A stretch of DNA of 64,000 nucleotides from Siderastrea siderea (Eukaryota > Cnidaria > Anthozoa > Scleractinia > Rhizangiidae): assembly GCA_964030785.1 (NCBI GenBank), contig OZ034968.1, forward strand, positions 35,856,186 to 35,920,185, read 5' to 3'. A model generated the notes under the pieces. It was not told the DNA's origin. It saw nothing but the letters and a program-made list of their open reading frames with translations, and made no database searches. Of this stretch, positions 36,001 to 47,278 are shown in pieces. How positions within the stretch are numbered: the first letter of the stretch is position 1; the number at the start of each line of letters is the position of its first letter. The position numbers were made by a program, and so were the translations under genes.

Positions 36001-36960
36001 CTCCATCCTACTGCAAATTCAAGCCCTGTCAGACTAGCTGACTAGGACCAATCTATCATCCACGTGTTTTTTATGTACACCTCGTCACGCGAAAATGTGA
36101 AGTTTTTATGACGTTCCCACACAGGCCATTTTAAAATCGCCGGAATGTTTGTACGTACACAGAATCTTTACAAAATGTTCTTTCTTTTGAACTCTTCTGT
36201 TGTAAAAGAGACCTTTTGTAGTTAAAGAAAAATGGGCTTTAGAGAGGTGTTTAAAATGTGTGAAAGGAAGATTAAAAACATTAATTCTGCCTTTATTGTG
36301 GTGAGCAAATTAAAATACTTTCAACTGGTACTTTGCCGTTGCTATTTGTAATGAACTGAAACCACGAGGAGTGAATATTGCTTAAAATATCTTTAAATCA
36401 CTTGTTGATTGCTTCCTATGTAGCGTGAAGTTGAAACAATTGATTTCACCAAAACATCAATTTTCTTAGTTTGATTTCAGACAGACTATCTGAATTCATG
36501 TGTCTAGTAAATAGTAATTCGTGAAGCTATTTGCTAATTTGACAAGACAGCCAGTCACAGAACAAGCTTTGCACAGTCAATAATGACGGACTATGAGGTG
36601 ACGTCGTTTGCTAAACAAACAACTTAAAAGACAAAAGATACAATGAACGACTAACCGATGCATTTGGGTACGGCCGAACGAAGCACTTCTGCTACAACTC
36701 TGTCCAGTCTAAACCGTGAATTCTTGGGTTTCAAGATTCGAAATGATCTGTACAGTTGAACGTTCGATATTTCAAGGTTAAACTTTGTAAATGTTTTTAA
36801 AAACTATGTTACATTTCAAGAAATCTAGAAAAGGAGCAGTAATAAAGGATAGTAATCTCGCTGATTTTAATGATATATTCATCCGAAGACGTTAAAGTTA
36901 GACACTCCATAAGCTTTAGTCTGTCCGTGACCCTGGATTTTCCTTTTCCTAGTTATTGAA
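33016..36960. other. Repeat-poor DNA downstream of the first achaete-scute gene
   Basis: Nearly 4 kb with no recognised gene, long ORF or transposon, in contrast with the repeat density elsewhere in the window. It is a candidate for conserved regulatory sequence around a developmental gene. That is inference from the absence of repeats only. Confidence 0.35.
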
Positions 36961-36964
36961 ATTT

Positions 36965-37128
36965 TTAGTAGAGGAAAAACCTTGCAGTTGTGTGCGAAAA
37001 TAAAGCAGCTGGGAAAAGCGATCCTGAAAAAAAAACTGGCTTGAACGAGATTCGAATCCATCACCCGTCGACAATGGTGCAGCGCTCTCACCAACTGAGC
37101 TATCAAACCAACTGGGAGCTGGTCATTG
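36965..37128 (-). mobile_element. tRNA-derived SINE, copy 2
   Basis: Read on the minus strand: leader ATGACCAGCTCCCAGTT, then a tRNA-like head at 37109-37038. GGTTTGA pairs with TCAAGCC through one G-U, the A box is ATAGCTCAGTTGGT, and the B box is GGATTCGAATC. A T-run and a body with TTTTCGCACACAACTGCAAG follow. Leader, head and body all match 3178-3360. The anticodon stem does not pair well, so this is a SINE head and not a functional tRNA. The A and B boxes are better preserved than in copy 1. Confidence 0.8.
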
Positions 37129-37344
37129 TGTGAGTTCGTTCCTGACATACCCCTGAATGATGGGTGTATATAGAAGAGAAGATGTGAAAAAACATATATA
37201 TGAACTGCAGATGAAAAAATTAATCGATGGAAGAGCTTCGCATTTGTGTACGCAGCTAAAGCAGTTACGAAAAGAAAGCTTGAAAAAAATTGAGTAAACC
37301 TAGTTTCCAAAATTAAACCATAAACATGTAACATGTTCTTAACT

Positions 37345-37530
37345 GACTTAACCCTTTAACAGTGACGAAAATGAAATTTCTCTTTACATTATCACGGCTA
37401 ATTCAAAAATTAAAGTGATGAGAATAAAGGAAACAATCACCAAGGATACGATGTCTTGATATTTAAAAAATTCTCCTAACTAGTTCCATATGAAATGCAT
37501 GGAGAACAGTAAGAAGAATATGGATTTTCT
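37345..37530 (+). repeat. Diverged dispersed repeat (copy 2 of the 6710-6905 type)
   Basis: AACCCTTTAACAGTGACGAA, GATGAGAATAAAGGAAACAATCACC, and CATGGAGAACAGTAAGAAGAATATGG follow the same order as at 6710-6905. No coding sequence. Confidence 0.5.
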
Positions 37531-37534
37531 TAAA

Positions 37535-38346
37535 AGGTTAACCATGTCCTTAACTGGCACAAGCGCGACATCAACCGTGAAAAGGGTAAGGGAGTCTTTG
37601 ACCTGCTCATATAATGTGTCGATCGGCCCAGAACCGTCCTTTTTAAGGTCGTGTTTGTGCTTATGCTTATGTTGCTACTCTTTACTTTATATATTAAGCA
37701 TGTCTTCTTTTTTTCTGACAATAGTGACAACGCAAGCAGAAACATTAGCAGGAAGTCCCTCACAATGAAAACTGCGGGCTCTAGCCGCAAAAACGCGCAC
37801 AAGCATAAACACCAACAACAATGCAATAACCAGTTTTCTCCTTTCCTAGTTCCTGCACTTTTGCTCATGACATATCCTAGCGAAAACCAGATAAGAATAC
37901 TACGTTCCGAGGTCTAGTCCCAGTGCCTAAGTCCTTTCGCGAGGACAACCTATTTTCGTCATTTGTGAGACTATTTACCGAAACTTGTCTCTTGAAATTG
38001 GGTTGTCCCCTCGTGTGACTCATGTGTACTGTTCGCGCGACTAGTCTTCGCGACCAGTCTCCCCGTGTAAGCACTACAATTGCAAAGGACTTGTCACTGC
38101 GACTAATCCCTTCTCTGGCTGTGTCAGACTTGTTTTCAGGGGCTTGTCCCTGCGACACTGAAGTCCCTACGACTTTTGTAACTAATTATGCTTGCGTTGC
38201 TGCTGCTCTTTTCATACGAAAGGGCCGTATGCTATTCTTTATTGTGTCTCTGGTGAAAAGCAACTTTTTTTTGACGCTTCTAGATCTCATTTGTGTTTTT
38301 GTGGTTGGATTGTAATAACTTAGCCACTGACACCATAAAAACAAGG
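37535..38346. other. No gene seen
   Basis: Several overlapping open frames of 90-110 codons on both strands. None has a known domain and they contradict one another. Confidence 0.3.
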
Positions 38347-38485
38347 AAAAACTGTGGTGTTGCGTCAGTGAGGAAGTGAAACACAAAAATTTGGATTTAT
38401 CCACTGAGTTGATAAGGTAAATTGGCCACCTTAAGGAAAATTAAAGATGACGTTTCGAGCGTTAGCCCTTCATCAGAGCGAATCA
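38347..38485 (+). repeat. Dispersed repeat, GACGTTTCGAGCGTTAGCC family, copy 2
   Basis: AACTGTGGTGTTGCGTCAGTGAG through CACTGAGTTGATAAGG to GACGTTTCGAGCGTTAGCCC and TTCATCAGAG. Same order and orientation as 18542-18690. Confidence 0.75.
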
Positions 38486-38712
38486 AGGAACCAATCGCAA
38501 CTCACTGATATCATAAGCGGGGATAAATTATGCGTCGTTCATTCTTTAGACCTGCATGATTCTCTAAAGCAAAAGTCAGTCAGGCTTAAGTCAGTATACC
38601 TCACAAAGAAAAAATAAACCAAAATATAGGAATAATTGAGTCAGCTGACAAACAAGACACGACGACGTTACTTAATGCTAGCGCATAGCTCATTGTACCG
38701 TACATAGAGGAT

Positions 38713-38814
38713 ATTACACGGCGGCGCGAAGATATGAATTTTATTTTCGAGTGGTAAAATATTGTTTTTTTACCACGAGAAAATAAAATTCATATCTTCA
38801 AGCCACCGTGTAAT
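38713..38814. mobile_element. 102 bp palindromic MITE
   Basis: ATTACACGGCGGCGCGAAGA followed by TATGAATTTTATTTTC pairs with its near-complement ending CCACCGTGTAAT, around a short T-rich centre. No internal coding. From memory, hairpins with this ATTACACGG...GATATGAATTTTATTTTC sequence are frequent in anthozoan genomes. Confidence 0.85.
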
Positions 38815-38819
38815 TTCTT

Positions 38820-40755
38820 TTTATTATATAGACAAGAGAGTTTGCACAAAGGACAGTGTAAAAGCGGGAAATGACGTCATCGATATCCTCACTAGTGAGG
38901 ATATGGAAAATACGCCACTCAAGTCCCGGATGTAGTTTCGTATGAGCTTTACGAGTGGTCTGTTTTCCACTAAAACACTCTTGTCTATATTATAAATTGA
39001 TGCATGTTATGGATTATCCCTGAGAAACACGGGAAAAGAGCTACTAGAAAAAAAAAAGCACGATAGGTAGGAAGATGGAGGAGAAAGTAACAGTTGGGAA
39101 GACAAAAAACCTCTCCACACACTCCAAACTCTCTGCCGGTGTCATCGTAGTTGTTTTCTGTTTTTCTCTCTTTCCCTTCTTTTGTTTTCTTTTGCTTTCT
39201 TTTCTTTTCTTTTCTCTTTTTATGCTTGCCCTCTTGCACGTTCTCAGCTTTTTCTACTATTTGACTCCCTCCAGAAAAATTTAAAACCGTTAGTTGTTTT
39301 TACTCGTTTTGCGTACCTACGTTTCTGACGTTAACAACAACCAGATATTTACATACCAACAAAAGAAAACCAGGGAAAACAGAGTTAGGTAAAACAAACC
39401 AGTGTACCGATCATTATCCGCGTACATGAAACGCCCGGCACCTTTGCGTTTGGGATAATGTAGTTGGGAAGTAATGATGTAGTTGTTTTGCTTTTGTTGA
39501 TAATGGGAATTTAAGATTTTCTTTGAGGAGAAAAAAAATATAAGGATCGAGCAAGGTAGGGTAACACTGAAAAGGTCGACTAAGAAGAAACCGATTATGT
39601 TGCTTTACTGAGATCAGATTTCTTTTAGAAGCCCATTTGAGTGTTCATGTACGATCAACCAATGTGTTCAACAGTTTGCTTCATACCAGCTGCTGTGTCA
39701 CCAAATAATCTGCCTACGCCTGCCTCTTCCCCAGGCCTCCCTCTTTCTTCTAGGGCGGCACGCGCGAAGTTGTGGAACGGATGCACTACGGCTGATCGCG
39801 CACGTTTTGCATCCTCCCCCTGACTCTCCTCCACTCCCTCCGAAGTAGGATAGACCACGGTTCTCACACCTATGGTTTCCCCTTCTCTCTTCTTTCTTTG
39901 GTGGCCATCGCCACTTTCTTTGTGCTCTTGACACAACATGCACATTTTTTTCCTGTCTCATACTTACCAATTACTGATCTCACTAAAGCTGTGTGCTTAA
40001 TTCTCATGTCCTCTCCCCCTTTTTCCTGTTTTCTTTCCTTTATTATCCCTAGTTCTCGCTCCCTAGCTAGCGCTAGCGCCCCCCTCCCCCCAACAACAAC
40101 AACAACAAAAAAAACAGTTCCTTCCTGGTTCCTTATGTAAGTGGCAATTACTGAAAGCTCCTTTCTTTCCCATAGTTCTTGTCCGCTTAGATTTTTTAGG
40201 TCCTGGAGTCGTTCAAGTGCCAGTAAATACCTAGTACAAGTGGCATTTGTCACATAACACGGCAAACGCGCCAACATATTCGCCACATATGTTTACGTGG
40301 ATGATTTTAAGGAGATAATTGTTTTTGTAGACTGTGTTTCATGCTTGCTTGACAATAATTACGGTAGACAACGTTCACATATTTCAGTCAGCCAGATCAA
40401 TCCATTTAGACCTCGGATTTGGTTTTTATTATTTTTATTTTTTATGGTGCAACTGATGTTTATCCCGGGAAGGCTTTGCCCTTTCCAAGCTAATGACTGG
40501 TCCTCTTGACTGGTTGAAACAAGGACTTTTGCTGTGATTGGTTAAAGCACGTTGCACAGGATTTTCTAACAATTACCGAGTTTGGTAAGCGCAAGACTGT
40601 TTTAAAAGAAAGCTAACGTTATCGAAAGTTATCAAAATTTATCGACGTTTAATTTATCGATGATTAAAATACTGTAATAAAATCGGAACAGGGAGAGCTA
40701 CCTTTGATTCGAGTTAGCAAGCGACTCGAGCAATCACAGCAACAATTAAACAAAC
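38820..40755. other. Intergenic, no gene supported
   Basis: A 138-codon minus-strand frame (40286-39870) and smaller frames lack recognisable domains and run through CT-rich simple sequence. TATATAGACAAGAGAG (38826) and CTCTTGTCTATATTATA (about 38980) form an inverted pair that may mark another small element. Confidence 0.35.
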
Positions 40756-40761
40756 TGAACG

Positions 40762-40867
40762 CCTGGCAGCCTAGCATTTTGCGAGCTGCGTCTTGCCGAC
40801 GAGCTCCAAGAGGAGCGAAGCAGCTGTCTGCGTCGGCTTTCTAGTCGTGAGCGCTAGTCATGCCAGG
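40762..40867. mobile_element. Small inverted-repeat element, about 106 bp
   Basis: The end CCTGGCAGCCTAGC matches the reverse complement of the other end, GCTAGTCATGCCAGG, with a two-base difference. No target duplication resolved. Confidence 0.45.
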
Positions 40868-41019
40868 TCTAGCTAACTACAGTGCTATGATAATGGAGTT
40901 TGTGGTGCAGATGCGTTAAGGCCACGTTATTCGTAGACAAACAGAGTGCCCAAGCATCAGTAACGAATAAATTTACGTGTGAAGTCGTTTTGTTGTTTAA
41001 ATCAGTTCTATGTGTCTAT

Positions 41020-41082
41020 TAGTCTCCTTCGCAGCCGTTTTTAGGGTCGTCACGACCCTAAAAACGGCTGCGAAGGAGACTA
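41020..41082. mobile_element. 63 bp perfect palindrome with 9 bp target duplication (terminal repeats only)
   Basis: The arms are exact complements starting TAGTCTCCTTCGCAGCCG, with a single C at 41051 as the loop. TGTGTCTAT is duplicated at 41011-41019 and 41083-41091. It looks like a transposon reduced to two fused terminal repeats. The 9 bp duplication is compatible with a Mutator-like mechanism (inference). Confidence 0.9.
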
Positions 41083-41089
41083 TGTGTCT

Positions 41090-41960
41090 ATCGGCGGAGT
41101 GAGTTTTAATATTGTCTATCGGTAATTTTTTCGCACTGTCCGGCTTACAAACCAGTGTTGTTTTCTCTATCCCTCCCCCGGTTCCCACTCCTTTTAAATC
41201 CCGCATCCTTTCCCCTCCAGGAAGTTGAGAGTAGTTGCTTTACGCTACAGATTCCAGAGTAAACCACAGGCCGTGTTGGTCACTTTGCTGCCCGCGTCTG
41301 AGACTTACCCTTTTTAATCCCTGGTCGCCAGTGCTTAGCATTAACTTTCATTCCGCTTGGCAGACTGCACTCTGTTCCTAAAGGTACGAGCCTTAAAGGA
41401 TGTCATGATAAATGAGACAGGGCAAAAGCGTTTAAACGATAGTAGAGGGCTCTTCGGGTTTTCCAGCACAAAGACCAACACTACTAAATTGAGATTCTAA
41501 TTGGAATCCAAGGAACGCAGGTTTGTTGGACAAACAAGGACTGATAAGTGTTACCCTCGTTGAAGAAGGACAATTTCTTAAACTTGGTTCACGCTTGTTA
41601 AATAAGCAAGGACGTTCCCGTTTCTTGAGCTCTTTGCAGTGGAGCATGGAACTTCTTTAGTTTGCACATGCTCTTTTAGACCTGAAGACTCTGGGATTCC
41701 TACTAGTAAGCGTTACGCGACCGTTACGCACAAAAAGATACACGCACGGGCAGTTGCGCTGGGTTCTTCTGCTTGTTCTTGATGTCCTTATCTTACATGG
41801 CCAGTTCACATAATTTTCTGTTTCTTGTGCATGGTCGTGTGTTTATCACACAAGCTAGTGGTAGCTAGGCTTTTTGGAATGAACACCCAAACCCGAAAAC
41901 AACAAGCAAGAGAAAAAAGACAAGATTACTTGACTTGATACTCTCTCCTTTATTCTTCCT
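41090..41960. other. Intergenic, no gene seen
   Basis: No recognised structure. Confidence 0.35.
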
Positions 41961-41962
41961 TT

Positions 41963-42022
41963 TTGAGTTTTATTAACGAAACGTTTTGAGTTTTATTAAG
42001 GAAACGTTTTGAGTTTTATTAA
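41963..42022. repeat. Tandem repeat, about 23 bp unit, 2.6 copies
   Basis: TTGAGTTTTATTAA-(C/G)GAAACGTT repeats in succession. Confidence 0.85.
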
Positions 42023-42029
42023 CTCAACA

Positions 42030-43445
42030 CAATTCAAGTATTCCGACAAAATTGCTGCTGACAAAAGAAAAGAAAATTAAAGGATGTTTGTAAAGGAAAT
42101 TAAATTGAAAATGATTGTTTTCAATCAAGAAATTCAATTTTTCAGTGGTCGGAATTATTTAACAAAGGAAGTTTGCCATTTGGGCAATTAACAATTCTTA
42201 CCCATCGAGGACTTTGTTAATTAGATATCGTGCCACTAAAGTAAAGAACTGAGAGATAAATTACTTGTCATGAAATTCGTTATTTTTCACTCGCACTGCG
42301 CTGTTATGAAATCAGTGTTTGTTTGAGAACTTTTTAACTTTGATGGACGTTTTTTTTTCGCCGGAGATTTGATAAGTTTCCTCTATTAATTTGCCGTGAC
42401 CATTTTGCCAACTTCCCTACTACTCAGCGGTCACTTTAATTTCAAGAGTATTTACCTTTTTTTCTGTAAATTTTTTTTCAAAAACTTAATTATGCTATTT
42501 ATATGGGGCTCAGTTTTTTTGACCCCTTTTTCGTGAATTTGTTGAAACCTCTCTGTAACAAGCCGACGACTTTCGTTTTTGGCGTCACCAACTTTCGACT
42601 TTGGTGTTTTCTGAATCTATCGCGAAAATTCACGACCGAATAAGGTATTAGTCACTCGGTGGTGAGATTTTCTCTCGTATTTCTCATAACGGAACAGGAA
42701 TTATATTTGAAAGTTAAAACTGAGCGAATTTTGTACGACAGGCACATTTATTATTCTGGCCCTGGCGGATCACTCCTGATAGGGACAATCTTACCTTACG
42801 TTATTACATTAAACATCACTCCAGCACTTTATTTCATTTCATTTTATTGTATTCTGTTGTTTTATTCACTATTATTTTGTGTTTTACCAAAGACGTTAAA
42901 CTCGATAAATTTAAGTTTTTAGAACTTTTTACTAGTCGCCTAAAATGTCAAAGATTGATTCTCCTTTGAACAGAAATGGAAAACTCAAAATCTTGCTCAA
43001 TTTATCCAGTCTCTATTTAACTGGGTGTCAGTCTAACATGGCGTATTGTTTCAGTGAGAAATTTTCTTATTGCGAAGCCTGCTTACATTCATTTCATTTC
43101 TAGCCAGGTAATTATAATCCATAATATCTGTCATATTAAAAAAAAATCATAAATCTAGCTTGCGACTCTCTTCAAAGTATTGCGCTTCAAAAACCTTAAT
43201 TATTGTTTTATGTGAGCATCATTTCTGCGATAGATACTACATTGAGAGAGAAGAAAGAGGCTGGAGTACTTTTGTATCGTTTACTGAACAATGCCCAGCG
43301 TTAAACCATCTGAGCAGAATTCCACAGCTTTTGTTTTCATAGACCTTTTGTTCTCAATTGAAAAGACAATTTATTTAAGCTATTCACGGTAAAACAAAAC
43401 CGAGGTTTAACCGCCGTCGCAAATAAAAAAGGTACCAGTTAAAGC
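42030..43445. other. Intergenic, no gene seen
   Basis: AT-rich, repeat-poor sequence between the two achaete-scute genes. No gene recognised. Confidence 0.35.
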
Positions 43446-43449
43446 GGCG

Positions 43450-43629
43450 TCAAAAATATGTCTGGTCCAGTTGACGATGGCTGAGATAGAAAACCAGAAG
43501 AATGATGGAGAAGTTAAAATTATTGTTCAATCCTTTTTCAATGGCGTAGAAGTTTCGTGGCTGGGACTGATCAATTCTGGCGATGCATGTGTCAAGTCTC
43601 TTCAACACTTTGTAGTATTTTACTAGTTC
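43450..43629 (-). other. Candidate 3' exon downstream of the second achaete-scute gene
   Basis: A good acceptor (TTATTTTCCCACAG, reading minus, ending at 43630) is followed by 59 open codons and a TGA at 43452-43450. Residues are ELVKYYKVLKRLDTCIARID..., with a hydrophobic patch FSIILLVFYLS. A strong donor, CTAG|GTGAGTAAG, lies just past the bHLH stop near 44260. The simplest reading is a 3' UTR intron with this as a noncoding exon. The opposite strand is also open for 49 codons from an ATG at 43477, so the open frame is weak evidence for coding. Confidence 0.25.
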
Positions 43630-44275
43630 CTGTGGGAAAATAATAATAACAGCGTATGGTGAGATCTAAACAGCAAAGCCAGATAAGGCAGAACTAAATA
43701 TGAAAGACTTAAGGTAAAAACGCGTTTCTCGTGCAATTTTAATTAGTATTCTACACGAACTCGAATTTGTATTTTCGACTTTTTTGCCTCAGGGTAACAA
43801 GTTAAATTGTTTATTTAAATTGCTACCAAAAGAATTCCTTTATTAAGGAAGTTAAGTTAAATTTAACAGTTTGTACTAAAACAAATCTATCAGTTCGTTA
43901 CTTTTCCGTGCAGTTGCACTAAACTGTACAGTTTTTCTACTTGACATAGTATAACATTTTCATTTCACCCACACCCAAGTTTTTACTCGCATAATAAACA
44001 AAAATAGTGCAGTGTTAATATTTCTAGGCTACCATCCTTCTCCGAGTTGCCATGATAACACAATATTTTCAAGTACAACAACACTAAATCCCCTAGACGC
44101 GCTTCCTATTGAAAGATATTACCAGTTGAGTTTAAAACTGCTTTAACTTTATTCCGAAAAGAACAGGTTAAAATTCGCCACCCGTTAATAAAAACACGTG
44201 CATCATTTCAGGTACTAGTTAGCGTACTTTCGTAAGCTCAAAAATTTTAAACTTACTCACCTAGAATCGACCTAT

Positions 44276-44767
44276 TTATGATTGACCAGCTACCCACGCC
44301 GCTATATTCTTACACTCATTTTCCGAGTTTTCCACCGACTCGGCGGTCATGGAATCGTGTTCTGTTATAAGATCTTGTAAATGTTTTATATAGGCAACCG
44401 CACACCGCAGAGTCTCAACCTTGGATAGCTTCTTTTTGTCTGGGAAATACGGAATATGCTGGCGAAGACACAAAAATCCGTCGTTCACCATTCGTACTCT
44501 GTTCCTCTCGCGTTCATTTCGCCGTGCCACGGCCGAAGGCTCCATTTGAAAAGCCAAACTAGCTGATATACACGAGCCTTTCTTTTTGGATCGCTTCTTG
44601 CTCAGTTCGTCGTTCTCGCACTTATCCGTGGGCCGAGACCGTTTCCTGCCAAGCAGTAAGATATCCGCAGCCTCTATATCTCGTTGCGCAGACTCAACTG
44701 ACGTTTGGAAGAACTCGCTAATATTATCTTCCGAAACTTTGAAGTCTTGGTCGGTTTTCACATCCAT
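44276..44767 (-). CDS. ASCL: Achaete-scute family bHLH transcription factor (ASCL1-type), single exon
   Basis: 163 aa, intronless, ATG at 44767-44765, TAA at 44278-44276. The N-terminal region is acidic (DNISEFF...), then a lysine/arginine cluster KKRSKKKGS at about 57-65. The bHLH domain is at about 79-133: [28 protein letters not shown], then [33 protein letters not shown] and [15 protein letters not shown] match the proneural ASCL1/achaete-scute class. The C-terminus ends [10 protein letters not shown]; a conserved C-terminal tail is common in this class. It is the convergent neighbour of the gene at 32614-33015, with 11.26 kb between the two stops. The basic region differs clearly from that gene ([14 protein letters not shown] against RKRNERERIRVRHVN), so this is an old paralogue pair and not a recent copy. 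A donor-like site follows the stop. Confidence 0.94.
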   Translation of the reverse strand: MDVKTDQDFKVSEDNISEFFQTSVESAQRDIEAADILLLGRKRSRPTDKCENDELSKKRSKKKGSCISASLAFQMEPSAVARRNERERNRVRMVNDGFLCLRQHIPYFPDKKKLSKVETLRCAVAYIKHLQDLITEHDSMTAESVENSENECKNIAAWVAGQS

Positions 44768-44769
44768 TT

Positions 44770-46540
44770 TACTCCTCAGCGCGTACGAACGTTTTAAAAT
44801 CTGGCTCAGATGTCCAAAGCCAATCCGGTATCACGAACTAATAACACAACTCGGGAGCTATTTACCCGTTCTCATGTATAATTTATTTTCTTTGTTGTGT
44901 AAATCCTATCTTTATGCGAATTGAGGAAAGTACCGGATACAAAAAGCCTTTTATGTCTTACGTACGGCGTCAGGGAATTTCCTCACAAGCAAAGAAATGA
45001 AAGAAAATGAAACCCTAACGCGATTCAGTTCTCTGAAAATTTTAGTTCACGATAATGCAACCAGCAAACTGCTCATTTCGTGAACCAAGTGTTAAATGTT
45101 TCATTTATCATATTTAAATTAAACATTGATTTAATATTCTCCCTTGAAAACGACGAACTCTTCAATTTAAAAACACTTTATCTTCACGTGCGACCAGAAA
45201 TCATTCCTCGATCAGAAAGAACTAACACCGTAGAATTAGTGATAATCCAATGAAACTCCTACTTTTTAAATGTTTCATTCTGATCGCAGTAGAGATATTT
45301 TTTGCTACCGTTTGATTTATTAACGAAAAATAGATTGTTTTCTTTGACATATATATCTTTAAGAATTATTCAATTATGTCCCGATTTTAAAGCAAGCAGG
45401 TGTTATAAGCGAATAACTTTCCTATTGGACCGCACAATGGTGATTTAATAAGGCGTGCGCGTACGCCTTTCAATGATACAAGCGGTAGGCAGATACTTCC
45501 TTAAAACACGGTAAGACATTATCAGATGATGGTAAAATTGCCACAGCGATCCATTAATAATGGTAAACAAGGCTAAATAAATTCAATTTCGGCGGTCTTT
45601 CTCTGTAATCATTTTCCCGCGCAGAGGGGGTCCAATTCTATGAACTACGATTAAATACACACAGCCAAATTGCGGGAAACGAGCTGTCGTGGGTAATTAA
45701 CCATAGATGTTGCAAGAAACACTCGAGTCTGGTTTGTTAGTGTAAAGGAGGCTTACGGGAAACCGTCACACATGTGGTGAAAAGCGAAGCCCCAATTTTA
45801 CATGCCGATTACGCATTTGTTTATTATTACCATGTGGACAGAATAGTGTTCTGCTCACACGAGTAGCGCGTTTTTCTTGTTCTTCCGCATTCCTTTTGGT
45901 CAGCAGCTGGGCGTTTGGTTATCCGTGCATGTCCATAACCTCGTAGCCAGATCTCACTTTTGCGTACCGAAATGTGACCGTGGAAGCCTGTGTACGAGAA
46001 TGCGCTCTCCATTAATGTCCAAAAATTTGCTGGACACGCCCGTCTTCTGTTATCGAGATTTTACACGTAAAGAAATAACACGAGGATGTAAAGGTGTTCG
46101 CATATGCAATCAGTCCCGCTAGAACTTGCATCAGTAAAATTGACCAACATTATGTTATATGAGAATACCCACTGATGTCTTAACCAAGAGCCATAATCGA
46201 CATCTCGAGGACATCTCTATCCTCGGCCTGTGCAGTACCTAGGAACCTTAAGAGTAGGAGACTAAGTTCAAGTACAAATTTCGAATTTCAAATTTCACAT
46301 TGTTGCTCCATCACAAAAGAAGTTGGCTTTAGGAAAGAGGAATGTGGTATATGTGACGACCTTAAGTAAATTTTCATTTAGCAAACTATTGCAATTATAG
46401 AACTAGTTAGTTAGTAGTAACGTTATGGTTGTTCAGTAGATTTAGGATTTTATAAAAAATTGTCTCTCTGCTTGTAATCTTTATTATCTTTTGTATTTTC
46501 ACAGCTGTCTCGGGAAAAATATTATTTATAATGAATGTGA
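44770..46540. other. Upstream region of the ASCL1-type gene, no gene seen
   Basis: Presumed promoter and upstream DNA of the minus-strand bHLH gene. No clear TATA box or other start signal was identified. No repeat family recognised. Confidence 0.3.
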
Positions 46541-46545
46541 ATCCA

Positions 46546-46548
46546 TGA

Positions 46549-46576
<28 letters not shown>
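46546..46576. repeat. (ATG)n / (GTG)n microsatellite
   Basis: Eight ATG triplets grade into GGTGGTGGTGGT. Confidence 0.9.
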
Positions 46577-46579
<3 letters not shown>

Positions 46580-46644
46580 AGTGATTATGATCATAATTAA
46601 GGCGATCACCATGTTTGCTCCTGAGCCAGAAAGTTCGTACAAAG

Positions 46645-46800
46645 TTGAAGCGCAAAACTTTGGATTTACCAACTGAATTGATATGATAAATTGGCCACCG
46701 TAGAGAAATTGAAAGTCAAAACTCGAAACGTCAGCTTTCTGAATTTCTTTATCAACTTTATCAACTCAGTTGATAAATCCAAAGTTCTACAGACGCAGCA
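46645..46800. repeat. Dispersed repeat, rearranged inverted copy 3
   Basis: AAACTTTGGATTTACCAACTG to AAATTGGCCACCGTAGAG runs in the plus sense, and TATCAACTCAGTTGATAAATCC runs in reverse. The GACGTTTCGAG core is inverted and damaged (CTCGAAACGTCAGC). It is an inverted double of the family at 18542 and 38347. Confidence 0.7.
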
Positions 46801-46804
46801 CCAC

Positions 46805-47278
46805 CACCGACGCAGCAGCACAATTAGTTTAGAAACTAACCCCCTTGTGAGTAATTGAAGGGCTGCACTGAAGGGCATTACATGGTAGGGCGCGGTGTCC
46901 AGGGCCCACCGAGGCTAACGCAACTGCACAGGCACGTTGGAGGCTCTCAGATTAAGATACGAGCCTTGAAGTTTAAATAGAAAAGGGCTGATGGGGTTAC
47001 TGAAACATCACTAGCCCTTCATGATGAGCCTATAATCACAAGATGGTAAAAGGAAATTTGCGGCAAATCTTCCGGTTCTTTCTGACTGATTATATGTCAG
47101 AGATGTCAGGAACGCATTTCTCCGTAAAAACTAAAATGTCACTTTAAACTCTTTGAGACGTTTCGTCTCACCTCGGAACCAGACGTTGCTTGGTCGCTGG
47201 TCCTGACTAAGGGCCAAACGACTGCGAAAACATTAGCGAACAGACCTAACACAGCTAACACGTTAGCGAAACGTCTTA
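46805..47278. other. Intergenic with TTAGCGAA motifs
   Basis: No gene. GTTAGCGAA-type 9-12 mers occur near 47232 and 47260, and again right of the foldback (48632-48680). Confidence 0.4.

Noticed and set aside
37030..37115. A functional tRNA gene on the minus strand
   Set aside because: Acceptor, A box and B box are good but the anticodon stem does not pair, and leader and body match the SINE at 3178-3360.
36879..37334. 151-codon minus-strand frame
   Set aside because: It runs through the SINE, has no domain, and is not conserved in the other SINE copy.
39870..40286. 138-codon minus-strand frame
   Set aside because: Low-complexity CT-rich sequence with glycine and lysine runs. No domain, splice support or homology recognised.
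33016..46000. CAGCTG and CAGGTG E-boxes near the bHLH genes (for example 33990 and 45397)
   Set aside because: The few sites seen are no more than expected by chance for 6-mers over this length.
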